Assembly: GCA_050248795.1 (NCBI GenBank)
Contig: JBFWRS010000008.1
Coordinates: 35,136-99,135, forward strand
Direction of reading: 5' to 3'
DNA length: 64,000 nucleotides
From: CAZTDU01 sp050248795
Lineage (GTDB): Bacteria > Pseudomonadota > Gammaproteobacteria > Burkholderiales > SG8-39
The notes beneath the pieces are model-generated. The model saw only the letters and a program-made list of their open reading frames with translations, was not told the origin of the DNA and ran no database searches. Position numbers and translations under genes: made by a program. Shown piece after piece: positions 8,856 through 17,174 of this stretch. Positions within the stretch are counted from its first letter, which is position 1. Every line of letters begins with the position of its first letter.

Positions 8856-10040
8856 ATGATGCCCAGGACACCGAAAACATTGTCGCTCGCCGTTGCGCTT
8901 GCCGCGGCCTTCGCTTGCAGCACCGCGCTCGCGGCCGACAAGGTGAAGATCGGCTTCGCCAGCACGCTGTCAGGCCCCGCCGGCGCGCTCGGCATCGACA
9001 TCCGCGACGCGTTCCAGCTCGCGGTGAAGCTGAACGGCGGCAAGCTCGGCGGCCTGCCGGCCGAGGTGCTTGTCGGCGATGACCAGTTCAAGCCCGAGAT
9101 CGGGCGCCAGCTCGCGGCGAAGTTCGTCAACCTGGACAAGGTCGACATCCTCACCGGCTACGTGTTCTCGAACATCATGCTGGCGTCGATCCCGGTCGCC
9201 TTCGAGGCGAAAAAGATCTACGTCAGCCCGAACGCCGCGCCCTCGCCGCTCGCCGGCAAGCAGTGCAACCCGAACTTCTTCGCCGTGGCCTGGCCGAACG
9301 ACGCCTACCACGAGGCCGCCGGCAAGTACGCCACCGACAAGGGCTACAAGAGCACCTACCTGATCGCGCCGAACTACCAGGCCGGCAAGGATTCTCTCGC
9401 CGGCTTCAAGCGCTACTACAAGGGCGCGATCGCGGAAGAGGTCTACACCAAGCTCGGCCAGCTCGACTACGCCGCCGAGCTCGCGCAGGTGCGGGCGAAG
9501 AAGCCCGAGGCGCTTTACATCTTCCTGCCCGGCGGCATGGGCATCAACTTCATCAAGCAGTTCGTCGCCGCGGGGCTGTCAAAGGACATCCAGCTCATCA
9601 CGCCGGGGTTCGGCTCCGACCAGGACGTGATCCGGCCGGTGGGCGAGTCGATGCTGGGTCTGTTCGACACCGCGCACTGGGCGCTCGACCTGGACAACCC
9701 GGCTAACCGCAAGTTCGTCGCCGAGTTCGAGAAGGCGTACAAGCGCCTGCCGTCGGTGTTCGCGGCGCAGGGCTACGACACCGCGATGCTGATCGACGCC
9801 GCGGTGCGCGACGTCAAGGGCAAGGTGGAAGACACCGAGGCGATGAAGAAGGCGCTGAAAGCGGCGCGCTTCCAGTCGGTGCGGGGCGCGTTCAGGTTCA
9901 ACCGCAACAACTACCCGATCCAGAACTACTACCTGCGCGTGGTCGGCAAGGACGCCCAGGGGCGCCTGGTCAACAAGACGCTCGCCACGGTGTTCAAGGA
10001 CCATGGCGACGCCTACGTGCAGGACTGTCCCATGAAGTAG
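8856..10040 (+). CDS. livK: Branched-chain amino acid-type ABC transporter substrate-binding protein
   Basis: 394 residues with a signal peptide ending near ALAADKVK (about residue 27) and a type I periplasmic binding fold (Peripla_BP_6). The ribosome site AAGGAG is 7 bases before the first ATG. It heads a five-gene set: two permeases and two ATPases follow. LivK-family proteins in betaproteobacteria bind many ligands, including amino acids, urea and aromatic acids. The sequence alone does not tell which, and the ligand need not be a branched-chain amino acid. Confidence 0.93.
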   Translation: MMPRTPKTLSLAVALAAAFACSTALAADKVKIGFASTLSGPAGALGIDIRDAFQLAVKLNGGKLGGLPAEVLVGDDQFKPEIGRQLAAKFVNLDKVDILTGYVFSNIMLASIPVAFEAKKIYVSPNAAPSPLAGKQCNPNFFAVAWPNDAYHEAAGKYATDKGYKSTYLIAPNYQAGKDSLAGFKRYYKGAIAEEVYTKLGQLDYAAELAQVRAKKPEALYIFLPGGMGINFIKQFVAAGLSKDIQLITPGFGSDQDVIRPVGESMLGLFDTAHWALDLDNPANRKFVAEFEKAYKRLPSVFAAQGYDTAMLIDAAVRDVKGKVEDTEAMKKALKAARFQSVRGAFRFNRNNYPIQNYYLRVVGKDAQGRLVNKTLATVFKDHGDAYVQDCPMK

Positions 10041-10053
10041 AGAAGCGCCGCAT

Positions 10054-10965
10054 TTGCTTCTCGTACTGGAGCAGTCGCTCAACGGGCTGCAGTTCGGCCT
10101 GATGCTGTTCATGCTTGCCGCCGGGCTCACGCTCGTGTTCGGCATCATGGACATGATCAACCTCGCGCACGGGTCCCTGTACATGGTCGGGGCCTTCCTC
10201 GCCGCGTGGTTCGTGCAGGCCACCGGCTCGTTCGCCATCGGCGTGCTGCTCGCCGTGGCGGGCACCGCGGTGTTCGGCATGCTGCTCGAAGTGTCGGTGC
10301 TGCGGACGCTGTACGCACGCGATCACCTGTCGCAGGTGCTGGCGACCTTTGCGCTGATCCTGATCCTCAATGAGGCGGTGCGCATCGTCTTCGGCAGCGA
10401 CATGCCGCTGTCGGGGCCTGCGGCGCTCGCCGGGCCGGTGGAGATCCTGCCCGGCATGCCCTACCCCGCGTACCGCCTGCTGATCATCGGCGTCGGCCTC
10501 GCGGTGGCGCTGCTGCTCTACGTGCTGGTGGCGAAGACGAAGGTAGGCATGCTGGTGCGCGCCGGCGCATCCAACCGCGAGATGGCGCTGGCGATGGGCG
10601 TGAACATCAAGCTCCTCTTTACGCTCGTCTTCGGCTTCGGCGCCGCGCTGTGCGCGGTCGCGGGCGCGTTGCTCGCGCCGCTGCTGGCGGTGCAGGTTGG
10701 CATGGGCGAATCGATCCTGATCCTCGCCTTCGTCGTCATAGTCATCGGCGGCATAGGCTCGATACGCGGCGCGCTGGTGGGCTCGCTGCTGGTCGGCATG
10801 GTCGACACCGTCGGTCGCGCCTTCATGCCGATCGTTTTCGGGGCTTTCCTCCCTCCGCAGTTCGCCAGCGCCGCCGGGCCGGCGATCGCGTCGGTGGCGG
10901 TATACCTGCTGATGGCGGTGGTGCTGTTCGTGAAGCCGCAGGGCCTGTTTCCGGCGCGCGGTTGA
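10054..10965 (+). CDS. livH: ABC transporter permease, LivH type
   Basis: 303 residues with about eight hydrophobic segments, and the ANPGLTLVFGIM-like start of the LivH family is visible as AAGLTLVFGIMDMINLAHG at 25-43. The start codon is TTG at 10054, preceded by AGAGAAG at 9 bases; no in-frame ATG fits. This inner-membrane subunit pairs with LivM to form the channel. Its stop overlaps the livM ATG by one base (TGATG). Confidence 0.92.
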   Translation: MLLVLEQSLNGLQFGLMLFMLAAGLTLVFGIMDMINLAHGSLYMVGAFLAAWFVQATGSFAIGVLLAVAGTAVFGMLLEVSVLRTLYARDHLSQVLATFALILILNEAVRIVFGSDMPLSGPAALAGPVEILPGMPYPAYRLLIIGVGLAVALLLYVLVAKTKVGMLVRAGASNREMALAMGVNIKLLFTLVFGFGAALCAVAGALLAPLLAVQVGMGESILILAFVVIVIGGIGSIRGALVGSLLVGMVDTVGRAFMPIVFGAFLPPQFASAAGPAIASVAVYLLMAVVLFVKPQGLFPARG

Positions 10966-11915
10966 TGAAGGCCCTGCCCCTCGTCATGCTGGCGCTGGCC
11001 GCGGCGCTGCCCCACGCGGTGGACCCGTTCTACACCGGCTTCGCCAGCCGGGTGCTGGTGTACGCCATCGCCGCGACCAGCCTGAACCTGGTGCTCGGCT
11101 ACGGCGGCATGATTTCCTTCGGCCATGCCGCGTTCCTCGGCACCGGCGCCTACGTGTCGAGCATCCTGCTCGTCGAGGGCGTGGCCAGCGCGTGGATCGG
11201 CTGGCCGGCGGCGGTGGCCGCCTCGGCGCTGCTCGCCGCGGCGATCGGCGCGCTGTCGCTGCGTACCAGGGGCGTGTACTTCATCATGATCACGCTCGCC
11301 TTCGCGCAGATGATGTTCTACCTGGTGAATTCGATGAAGGCCTACGGCGGCGACGAGGGCCTGACGCTGCCGGCGCGCGCGACGCTCGGCGTCGGCATAG
11401 ACCTCGATGCGCCGACCGCGTTCTACTACGTCTGCCTCGCACTGCTCGCCGCAACGCTGTACGGCCTGCATCGCCTGGCCGGCTCGCGCTTCGGCCGCGC
11501 AATGACGGCGATACGCGAGAACGAAAACCGCATGGAGGCGATCGGCTTCCCGGTGTTCCGCTACAAGCTGCTGTGCTTCGTCATCGCCGGCGCCGCGTGC
11601 GGGCTCGCGGGCGCGCTGCTGGCGAGCCACGGCAAGTACGTGAACCCGAACGTGCTGCACTGGACGCAGTCGGGCACGCTGCTGGTAATGGTGATCCTGG
11701 GCGGCGTGGGCAGGCTGTGGGGCGGCGCGCTGGGCGCCGCGGCGCTGCTCGGGCTGGAGGAACTGATCGCGAACTACCGGCTGGATTGGCTGGCGGAGCT
11801 GGCGCCGAACTACCAGCAGCACGCGCAACTGGGCGTGGGCGTGGTGCTGCTGGCGATCGTGCTGTTCGCGCCGCACGGCATCGCCGGCATGCTCGCAAGG
11901 CGGCGCGGTGGCTGA
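10965..11915 (+). CDS. livM: ABC transporter permease, LivM type
   Basis: 316 residues, strongly hydrophobic, with the family region SLNLVLGYGGMISFGHAAF near residues 35-55. The start at 10965 overlaps the livH stop, which fixes it among several possible upstream starts. This is the second inner-membrane channel subunit. Its last eight bases overlap the GTG start of livG. Confidence 0.92.
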   Translation: MKALPLVMLALAAALPHAVDPFYTGFASRVLVYAIAATSLNLVLGYGGMISFGHAAFLGTGAYVSSILLVEGVASAWIGWPAAVAASALLAAAIGALSLRTRGVYFIMITLAFAQMMFYLVNSMKAYGGDEGLTLPARATLGVGIDLDAPTAFYYVCLALLAATLYGLHRLAGSRFGRAMTAIRENENRMEAIGFPVFRYKLLCFVIAGAACGLAGALLASHGKYVNPNVLHWTQSGTLLVMVILGGVGRLWGGALGAAALLGLEELIANYRLDWLAELAPNYQQHAQLGVGVVLLAIVLFAPHGIAGMLARRRGG

Positions 11916-12681
11916 AGCGGGCACCCCGGCTGGCGCGGTGCTGCAGATTCGCGGCCTCGCCAAGCGCTTCGGCGGCCTGGTCGCCACCGACAGCGTGGAC
12001 CTGGAGGTGGCCGCGGGCGAGATACACGCGCTGATCGGCCCGAACGGCGCCGGCAAAACGACGCTGATCGCGCAGATTTCCGGCAGCCTCGCGCCGGATG
12101 CCGGCACGATCCGCTTTCGCGGCACGGACATCACGCACCTGGCGCAGCACGCGCGCGTCGCCGCCGGCCTGGCGCGCAGCTACCAGGTCACCAGCATCTT
12201 CCGCAGCTTCAGCGTGCGCGACAACCTGGCGCTGGCAGTACAGGCAAGGAGCGGTTCGTCGCTGTCGTTCTGGCGGCCAGTCACGGCCGAGCGCGCGCTG
12301 TTCGACGAGGCGGCGCAGATCGCCGCGCGGGTCGGGCTGGAGGCGCGCCTCGACACGGTCGCTGCGACGCTCGCGCACGGCGAGCAGCGCGCGCTGGAAG
12401 TCGGCCTCGCGCTGGCGACCAATCCGGCGCTGGTGCTGCTGGACGAGCCGATGGCCGGCATGGGGCCGGAAGAATCGCAGTCGATGATCTCGCTGATCGA
12501 CCGCATCCGCGCGTCGGTGACGGTGCTGCTGGTCGAACACGACATGGACGCGGTGTTCCGGCTCGCCGACCGGATATCAGTGCTGGTGAACGGCCGCGTC
12601 ATCGCTACCGGCGTGCCGGACGCGATCCGCGCCGACGCCGAAGTCCGGCGCGCCTACCTGGGCGAAGAGGCCTCGGTATGA
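11908..12681 (+). CDS. livG: ABC transporter ATP-binding protein, LivG type
   Basis: 257 residues. Walker A GPNGAGKTT lies near 45 and Walker B VLLLDEPMAG near 177. The signature loop reads LAHGEQRALEVGLAL, as expected for LivG where LSxGxQ is altered. The start is GTG at 11908, overlapping the livM stop by 8 bases. The end overlaps livF by ATGA. It powers import together with LivF on the cytoplasmic face. Confidence 0.93.
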   Translation: MAEAGTPAGAVLQIRGLAKRFGGLVATDSVDLEVAAGEIHALIGPNGAGKTTLIAQISGSLAPDAGTIRFRGTDITHLAQHARVAAGLARSYQVTSIFRSFSVRDNLALAVQARSGSSLSFWRPVTAERALFDEAAQIAARVGLEARLDTVAATLAHGEQRALEVGLALATNPALVLLDEPMAGMGPEESQSMISLIDRIRASVTVLLVEHDMDAVFRLADRISVLVNGRVIATGVPDAIRADAEVRRAYLGEEASV

Positions 12682-13388
12682 GTACGCTGCTGGAAGTCGC
12701 GTCGCTCGAAGCGGGCTACGGCGCGAGCCAGGTGCTGTACGGCCTGGACATGCAGATCCGCGCCGGCGAGGTGGTGACGCTGCTCGGCAGGAACGGCATG
12801 GGCAAGACCACCACGGTGCGCGCGATCATGGGACTGACGCCGGCGCGCGGCGGCGAAGTCCGCTTTCGCGGCGAGCGCGTCGAGCGCGAGGCGCCGGACC
12901 GCATCGCGCGCCGCGGCATCGCGCTGGTGCCCGAAGGACGGCAGATCTTCCCCAACCTGTCGGTGCGCGAGCATCTCACCGCGTTCGCCGGCAACCGCGC
13001 CGGCGCCGCCAGCCCGTGGACGCCGCAGCGCGTGTTCGATCTGTTCCCGCGGCTCGCCGAGCGCGCCGGCCACATGGGCAACCAGCTCTCCGGCGGCGAG
13101 CAGCAGATGCTGGCGATCGGCCGCGCGCTGGTGACCAACCCGCACCTCCTGATCCTGGACGAAGCCACCGAAGGCCTCGCGCCGCTGGTGCGCGAGGAGA
13201 TCTGGCAATGCCTCGCGCGCCTGCGCGAAGCGGGCCAGACCATCCTGGTCATCGACAAGTACGTCGAGCGCCTGATCAAGCTTGCCGACCGCCACACCAT
13301 CATCGAGCGCGGCCGCGTCGCCTGGCACGGCACCAGCGCCGAACTCGACGCCGACCACGTGCTCTGGCATCGCTACCTCGGGGTTTAG
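12678..13388 (+). CDS. livF: ABC transporter ATP-binding protein, LivF type
   Basis: 236 residues with Walker A GRNGMGKTTT (near 36), signature LSGGEQQMLAIGRAL (near 137) and Walker B LLILDEATEG. The start ATG overlaps the livG stop. It is the last gene of the liv operon. I see no clear intrinsic terminator in the 82 bases before the next candidate ORF. Confidence 0.93.
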   Translation: MSTLLEVASLEAGYGASQVLYGLDMQIRAGEVVTLLGRNGMGKTTTVRAIMGLTPARGGEVRFRGERVEREAPDRIARRGIALVPEGRQIFPNLSVREHLTAFAGNRAGAASPWTPQRVFDLFPRLAERAGHMGNQLSGGEQQMLAIGRALVTNPHLLILDEATEGLAPLVREEIWQCLARLREAGQTILVIDKYVERLIKLADRHTIIERGRVAWHGTSAELDADHVLWHRYLGV

Positions 13389-13470
13389 GGTCTCGAGGCC
13401 TCCGGTCTTGCCTGTTTGTATTCTTAGGGATACGTTCCCCCTGTCCGTCGCTCGCGGGACAGCAGGATCC

Positions 13471-13587
13471 ATGACCAAACCCAGAACCAAGCCGGAGCCC
13501 AGGCCCGTTCCCCGTGACACGGGTCAAAGCCACCGCAGGGCGGATTGGCTCGAACGTCAAGCGCACGACCCTCGTCTCATCGACTGA
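13471..13587 (+). CDS. Possible 38-residue leader peptide before the BCCT gene
   Basis: A short ORF of 38 codons begins ATGACCAAACC and ends in TGA one base before the ATG at 13589. The product is basic and proline-rich (MTKPRTKPEPRPVPRDTG) with a charged end (HRRADWLERQ). An AGGA lies close before its start, and a perfect 6-bp inverted repeat (CTGTCC 13441-13446, GGACAG 13457-13462) precedes it. I recognise no family. If translated, it would couple translation to the transporter. It may equally be non-coding leader. Confidence 0.35.
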   Translation: MTKPRTKPEPRPVPRDTGQSHRRADWLERQAHDPRLID

Positions 13588-13588
13588 C

Positions 13589-15139
13589 ATGGTGAACGCT
13601 TCTCTCGAATCCAAACGGCGGCCGACGCTGTTGTACGCAGCGGTCGCGATCGTCGCCAGCGTGGTGGCCTGGGGACTGCTATCGCCGGCGGGGCTCGGAA
13701 AGGCGGCGGCGGCCGCGCTCGCCTTTACCACCAGGTCGTTCGGCTGGTTCTACCTGTGGGTCGTGCTCGGCGTGGTCGTCTTCTGCCTGTTCCTGGCAAT
13801 GAGCCGGTTCGGAAACATGAAGCTCGGCGGCGAAGACGACGAGCCCGAGTTCTCCGTCGTCGCGTGGTTCGCCATGCTGTTCGCGGCAGGCATGGGCATC
13901 GGGCTGGTGTTCTGGGGCGCCGCCGAACCGCTCTCGCACTACCTGGCGCCACCGCCGGGGATCGCGCCAAAGTCGACCGAGGCAGCCAACGCGGCGATGC
14001 GCTATGCGTTCTTCCACTGGGGCCTGCACCCCTGGGCCATCTATACGGTCGTGGCGCTCGCCATTGCCTTCTTCCAGTCCGGCACCGGCGGCGGCCTCAC
14101 CTTCAGCGCCACCATGCAGGGACTTGGCGTGAAGCCGGACGCGCGCTGGCTTCCGCTGATCGACCTCTTCGCCGTGGTCGCCACCGCCTTCGGCGTCGCC
14201 ACGTCGCTGGGGCTCGGCGCGCTGCAGATCAACAGCGGCCTGAACGCGGTGTTCGGGCTGCCGATCGGCGCCGCATCCCAGGTTGGCATCATCGTCGTGA
14301 CGACCGTGCTCTTCCTCGCGTCCGCGCTCTCGGGGATCGAGCGCGGCATCAAGTGGCTGTCGACGACCAACCTCGTGATAGCCGGGCTGCTCGTCGCGGC
14401 GATGTTCGTGCTGGGCCCGACGCGCGCGATCCTCGATACCCTGACGAACACCCTGGGCGCCTACCTGAGCGAGTTCGTGCGCATGAGCCTGCGTCTCTCC
14501 CCGTTTCGCGACAGCAACTGGGTCGGAGACTGGACGATCTTCTACTGGGCGTGGTGGCTGTCCTGGTCGCCATTCGTCGGGCTGTTCATTGCACGGGTGT
14601 CGCGTGGACGGACCATCCGGGAGTTCATCGCCGGAACGCTGCTGGTGCCCTCAGCCGCCTGCTTCCTGTGGTTCTCCGTCTTCGGCGGCAGCGCCTTGTA
14701 CCTCGAGATCTTCGACGGCGCGGGGCTCGCCGCTGCGGCGCAGGCGGACGCCTCCACCGCGATCTTCCGGCTGTTCGAGGCCCTGCCCTTCAGCACCGTG
14801 TTGTCCATCGCCGCGACCCTGCTGGTGCTGATCTTCTTCGTCACATCCGCGGATTCCGCCACGGTCGTGCTTTCGATCCTCAGTTCGCGCGGCGATCCGA
14901 ATCCCGGCATGCGCCTGAGGCTCGTCTGGGGCGCGCTCGTGTCCCTGGTCGCCGTGAGCCTGCTGCTTGCCGGCGGGCTCAAGGGCATCCAGACCGCTGC
15001 GATCGTCGCCGCGCTGCCGTTCGCCATCGTCATCGTGCTGCTCTGCGTTTCGCTCTATCGTGCCCTGGCGCGCGAGTGGCGCGAGCGCGACCGCGCCGAG
15101 CGCGCGCTTCGCCGCCGCATGCGGGATAGCGCAGGCTGA
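13589..15139 (+). CDS. BCCT family betaine/carnitine/choline transporter
   Basis: 516 residues from the ATG at 13589, with about twelve membrane segments. The family signature GMGIGLVFWGAAEP lies near 95, and FYWAWWLSWSPFVG near 320 is the tryptophan-rich helix that binds quaternary ammonium groups. An in-frame GTG at 13514 would add 25 residues of no recognisable character, so I prefer the ATG. BCCT carriers import glycine betaine, choline or carnitine using sodium or proton gradients, often for osmoprotection. The exact substrate is not determined here. It may be translationally coupled to the small ORF that ends one base upstream. Confidence 0.92.
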   Translation: MVNASLESKRRPTLLYAAVAIVASVVAWGLLSPAGLGKAAAAALAFTTRSFGWFYLWVVLGVVVFCLFLAMSRFGNMKLGGEDDEPEFSVVAWFAMLFAAGMGIGLVFWGAAEPLSHYLAPPPGIAPKSTEAANAAMRYAFFHWGLHPWAIYTVVALAIAFFQSGTGGGLTFSATMQGLGVKPDARWLPLIDLFAVVATAFGVATSLGLGALQINSGLNAVFGLPIGAASQVGIIVVTTVLFLASALSGIERGIKWLSTTNLVIAGLLVAAMFVLGPTRAILDTLTNTLGAYLSEFVRMSLRLSPFRDSNWVGDWTIFYWAWWLSWSPFVGLFIARVSRGRTIREFIAGTLLVPSAACFLWFSVFGGSALYLEIFDGAGLAAAAQADASTAIFRLFEALPFSTVLSIAATLLVLIFFVTSADSATVVLSILSSRGDPNPGMRLRLVWGALVSLVAVSLLLAGGLKGIQTAAIVAALPFAIVIVLLCVSLYRALAREWRERDRAERALRRRMRDSAG

Positions 15140-15157
15140 CGCGATAAGAGCAGCGCC

Positions 15158-15277
15158 ATGTCCCCGTCACAGGCAATTCGCTTGATTGCCGGGCCGGCCC
15201 GATGCACGGCGCTGTACAAGGTCGGCGCGCTGCTGTTCGTCGTGGCACCGTTGATAGCTCTGCACACGATCGCTTGA
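15158..15277 (+). CDS. Possible 39-residue membrane peptide
   Basis: A small ORF lies between the transporter and the TfoX-type gene. It has AAGAG 7 bases before its ATG and encodes 39 residues. The second half is one hydrophobic stretch (YKVGALLFVVAPLIALHTIA) long enough to span a membrane. No family is recognised. It may be a small membrane protein or chance in an intergenic region. Confidence 0.3.
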   Translation: MSPSQAIRLIAGPARCTALYKVGALLFVVAPLIALHTIA

Positions 15278-15298
15278 TCTGTTACCCCTGAGGCATCG

Positions 15299-15628
15299 AT
15301 GGCATACGACGAAGGCCTGGCGCAACGCCTAAGAGAACTCCTTGCCGGCGAGCGCGGCGTGTCCGAGAAGCGCATGTTCGGCGGCATCGCGTTCCTGATC
15401 GACGGCAACATGTGTGCCGGCGTCGTCAGGGACGAGCTGATGGTGCGGGTGGGACCGGATGCGTACGCGCGGCTGGTTCGGGAGCCGCACGCGCGCGAGA
15501 TGGATTTCACCGGAAAACCGATGCGGGGATTCGTGTACGTTGCCGCGAGCGGCATCGAGCGCGATGCCGACCTCGGCCGCTGGCTCGGGCACGGCACCGC
15601 ATACGCACGTACGCTGCCGCGCAAGTAG
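15299..15628 (+). CDS. TfoX N-terminal domain protein
   Basis: 109 residues matching the stand-alone TfoX_N fold: a helical start, then KRMFGGIAFLIDGNMCAGVV at about 24-43, MVRVGPDAYARL and FTGKPMRGFVYV. The DNA-competence regulator TfoX has this domain plus a second one that is absent here. Single-domain versions are common in proteobacteria and have no settled function. The gene faces the convergent MFS gene, 27 bases away. Confidence 0.85.
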   Translation: MAYDEGLAQRLRELLAGERGVSEKRMFGGIAFLIDGNMCAGVVRDELMVRVGPDAYARLVREPHAREMDFTGKPMRGFVYVAASGIERDADLGRWLGHGTAYARTLPRK

Positions 15629-15655
15629 CAGTACCTGCCGGCCGGGACCAGCGAG

Positions 15656-16825
15656 CTAGCTGCGGCTCGCAGCCTGCCGCGCCGGCAGCGTCGTGGAGAG
15701 GAGCACGCCGATCACGTTGACCGCCGCGACGATCATCACCGCCGCGATGTAGCCCTGCGTGCGGTCGTAGAGCCAGCCGGCCAGCACCGGCAGCGTGATC
15801 GCCGCCGCGCACCAGGCGATGTAGATGCGGCTGGCGACGCGGCCGAAGGCGTTGCGGTGCCAGTAGCGCGCGATCCCGGCGGCGACGAAACCCGAGGAAA
15901 AGCCGTAGCCCATGCTGATCATCGCCAGCGCCGGCAACGCGATGAGCGGCCCCGGCCACAGCGTCAGCATCAGCGCGCCGGCCAGCGACCACAGGTGCGC
16001 GGCGATCGCCACGTGCGGCACGGCAAAGCGGTCGACCAGCCAGCCGCCGCCGATGCGCGCTGCGGCATTCGCGCCGACGATCAGCGTGGTGGCGCCGAGT
16101 GCGAGCGCAGTCCAGCCGCCGTAGGCCATGACGATGCCGGCGGCATGGCTCATCACCATCAGCCCGGCGGTGGCGGCAAGGAAGTGCACGCCCGCAAGGC
16201 GCAGGAACAGGCTCCACTGCGGGTCGTGCACCTGCCCCGCAGGGGCGCCGGCGTCATGCATGACGACGCCGGCGCGGTGCAGCAGCGTTGCCGCCAGCGC
16301 CGCCGACAGGAACATGGTCGCCGCGATCGCCCACAGCGTGGGGCGCAGGCCGATCGCCTCGAGGCTCCAGCCGACCAGCGGCGCGGCAATCATCGCGCCC
16401 AGCGGAAACAGGCTCACCACGTAGCCGTTGGCGAGCCCGCTCGCGCCCGTCACGGCCTGGTTCACGCCCTGCTGCACGATGATGAAGCCGACGCCGGCAC
16501 CGAAGCCGTACAGCAGTCCGTAGCCGAGCGCGAACTGCATGAGGCCGCCCGCCGACGCGGTGAGCGCAAGCCCGGCCGTCGTGCACAGCCCGCAGAGCAC
16601 CACCAGCGGCGCGGGGGCGATCGTGCGGTACAGGCGCGGCGCGAGGTTCATGCCCACGGTGAGGCTGATCGTCGCCAGCGCGAACACGGCGCTCATCTCG
16701 GCGCGCCCGGTGCCGAGCATCGCCTCCATGGGCTTCAGGAAAATGCTGAAGGCGTAGATGGTGCCGAACGGGATGTTCAGCGCCGTCGCCGCGGCAAGGG
16801 CGGCCACCGCGGGCGATAGGTGCAT
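15656..16825 (-). CDS. MFS transporter (oxalate/formate antiporter-like)
   Basis: 389 residues with twelve predicted membrane segments in two halves. The start ALNIPFGTIYAFSIFLKPME resembles the OFA (oxalate/formate antiporter) group of MFS carriers, which exchange small organic acids. It reads away from the cobalamin riboswitch, so it is not controlled by it. CATAAT lies 5 bases before the ATG on the coding strand, with no Shine-Dalgarno sequence. The substrate is not predictable from sequence. Confidence 0.88.
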   Translation of the reverse strand: MHLSPAVAALAAATALNIPFGTIYAFSIFLKPMEAMLGTGRAEMSAVFALATISLTVGMNLAPRLYRTIAPAPLVVLCGLCTTAGLALTASAGGLMQFALGYGLLYGFGAGVGFIIVQQGVNQAVTGASGLANGYVVSLFPLGAMIAAPLVGWSLEAIGLRPTLWAIAATMFLSAALAATLLHRAGVVMHDAGAPAGQVHDPQWSLFLRLAGVHFLAATAGLMVMSHAAGIVMAYGGWTALALGATTLIVGANAAARIGGGWLVDRFAVPHVAIAAHLWSLAGALMLTLWPGPLIALPALAMISMGYGFSSGFVAAGIARYWHRNAFGRVASRIYIAWCAAAITLPVLAGWLYDRTQGYIAAVMIVAAVNVIGVLLSTTLPARQAASRS

Positions 16826-16890
16826 GCACGATTATGCCGCCGGCGCGTTCCCGGCCGCGGGTACAGGTTCGCTATACTTCGCCTCGCCCA

Positions 16891-17103
16891 GTCGGTGCCC
16901 GCGCAGCCTTCCAGCCGCGCGGGTTAAACGGGAAGCAGGGATCGAAGGCCGCCGCAGTGGTGCATCACGAATGCGGCCCCGACAACCTGAGCTGCCCCCG
17001 CAACGGTAAGCGCGACAGGCCGGATCACGCAGCCACTGTGGAGCCCCGCTCCATGGGAAGGCGATCCGGCAGACCCCCGCGCCAGCCCGGAGACCGGCCG
17101 ACG
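16891..17103 (+). promoter_or_regulatory. Cobalamin (adenosylcobalamin-type) riboswitch
   Basis: The classic elements occur in order. They are CGGTGCC at 16893, TTAAACGGGAAGC at 16924, GCTGCCCCCGCAACGGTAAGC at 16991, the B12-box core GCCACTG at 17032, TGGGAAGGCG at 17054 and AGCCCGGAGACCGGCC at 17084-17099. Such RNAs bind coenzyme B12 and repress the downstream gene when it is plentiful. The btuB-like receptor starts 71 bases after the aptamer, which fits B12 uptake control. The region fills the only long gene-free stretch of the window. Confidence 0.96.
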
Positions 17104-17107
17104 GGAG

Positions 17108-17161
17108 GGTTCCGCGAGGAACCGCGCGTAACGTTTGCCGGCTTGCGGGGACGCTAGCCGG
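17108..17161 (+). promoter_or_regulatory. Candidate riboswitch expression platform
   Basis: Two hairpins lie between the aptamer and the receptor gene. The first is GGTTCC-GCGA-GGAACC (17108-17123), a perfect 6-bp stem. The second pairs CCGGCT (17138-17143) with AGCCGG (17156-17161), running into the ribosome site GGGAAGGG. No U-run follows, so control of translation by hiding the ribosome site is more likely than termination. This is inferred from sequence only. Confidence 0.55.
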
Positions 17162-17174
17162 GGAAGGGTCTGCC

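Noticed and set aside
13389..13440. Intrinsic terminator after livF
   Set aside because: A short GAGGCCTC palindrome is present, but no stable stem followed by a T-run was found.
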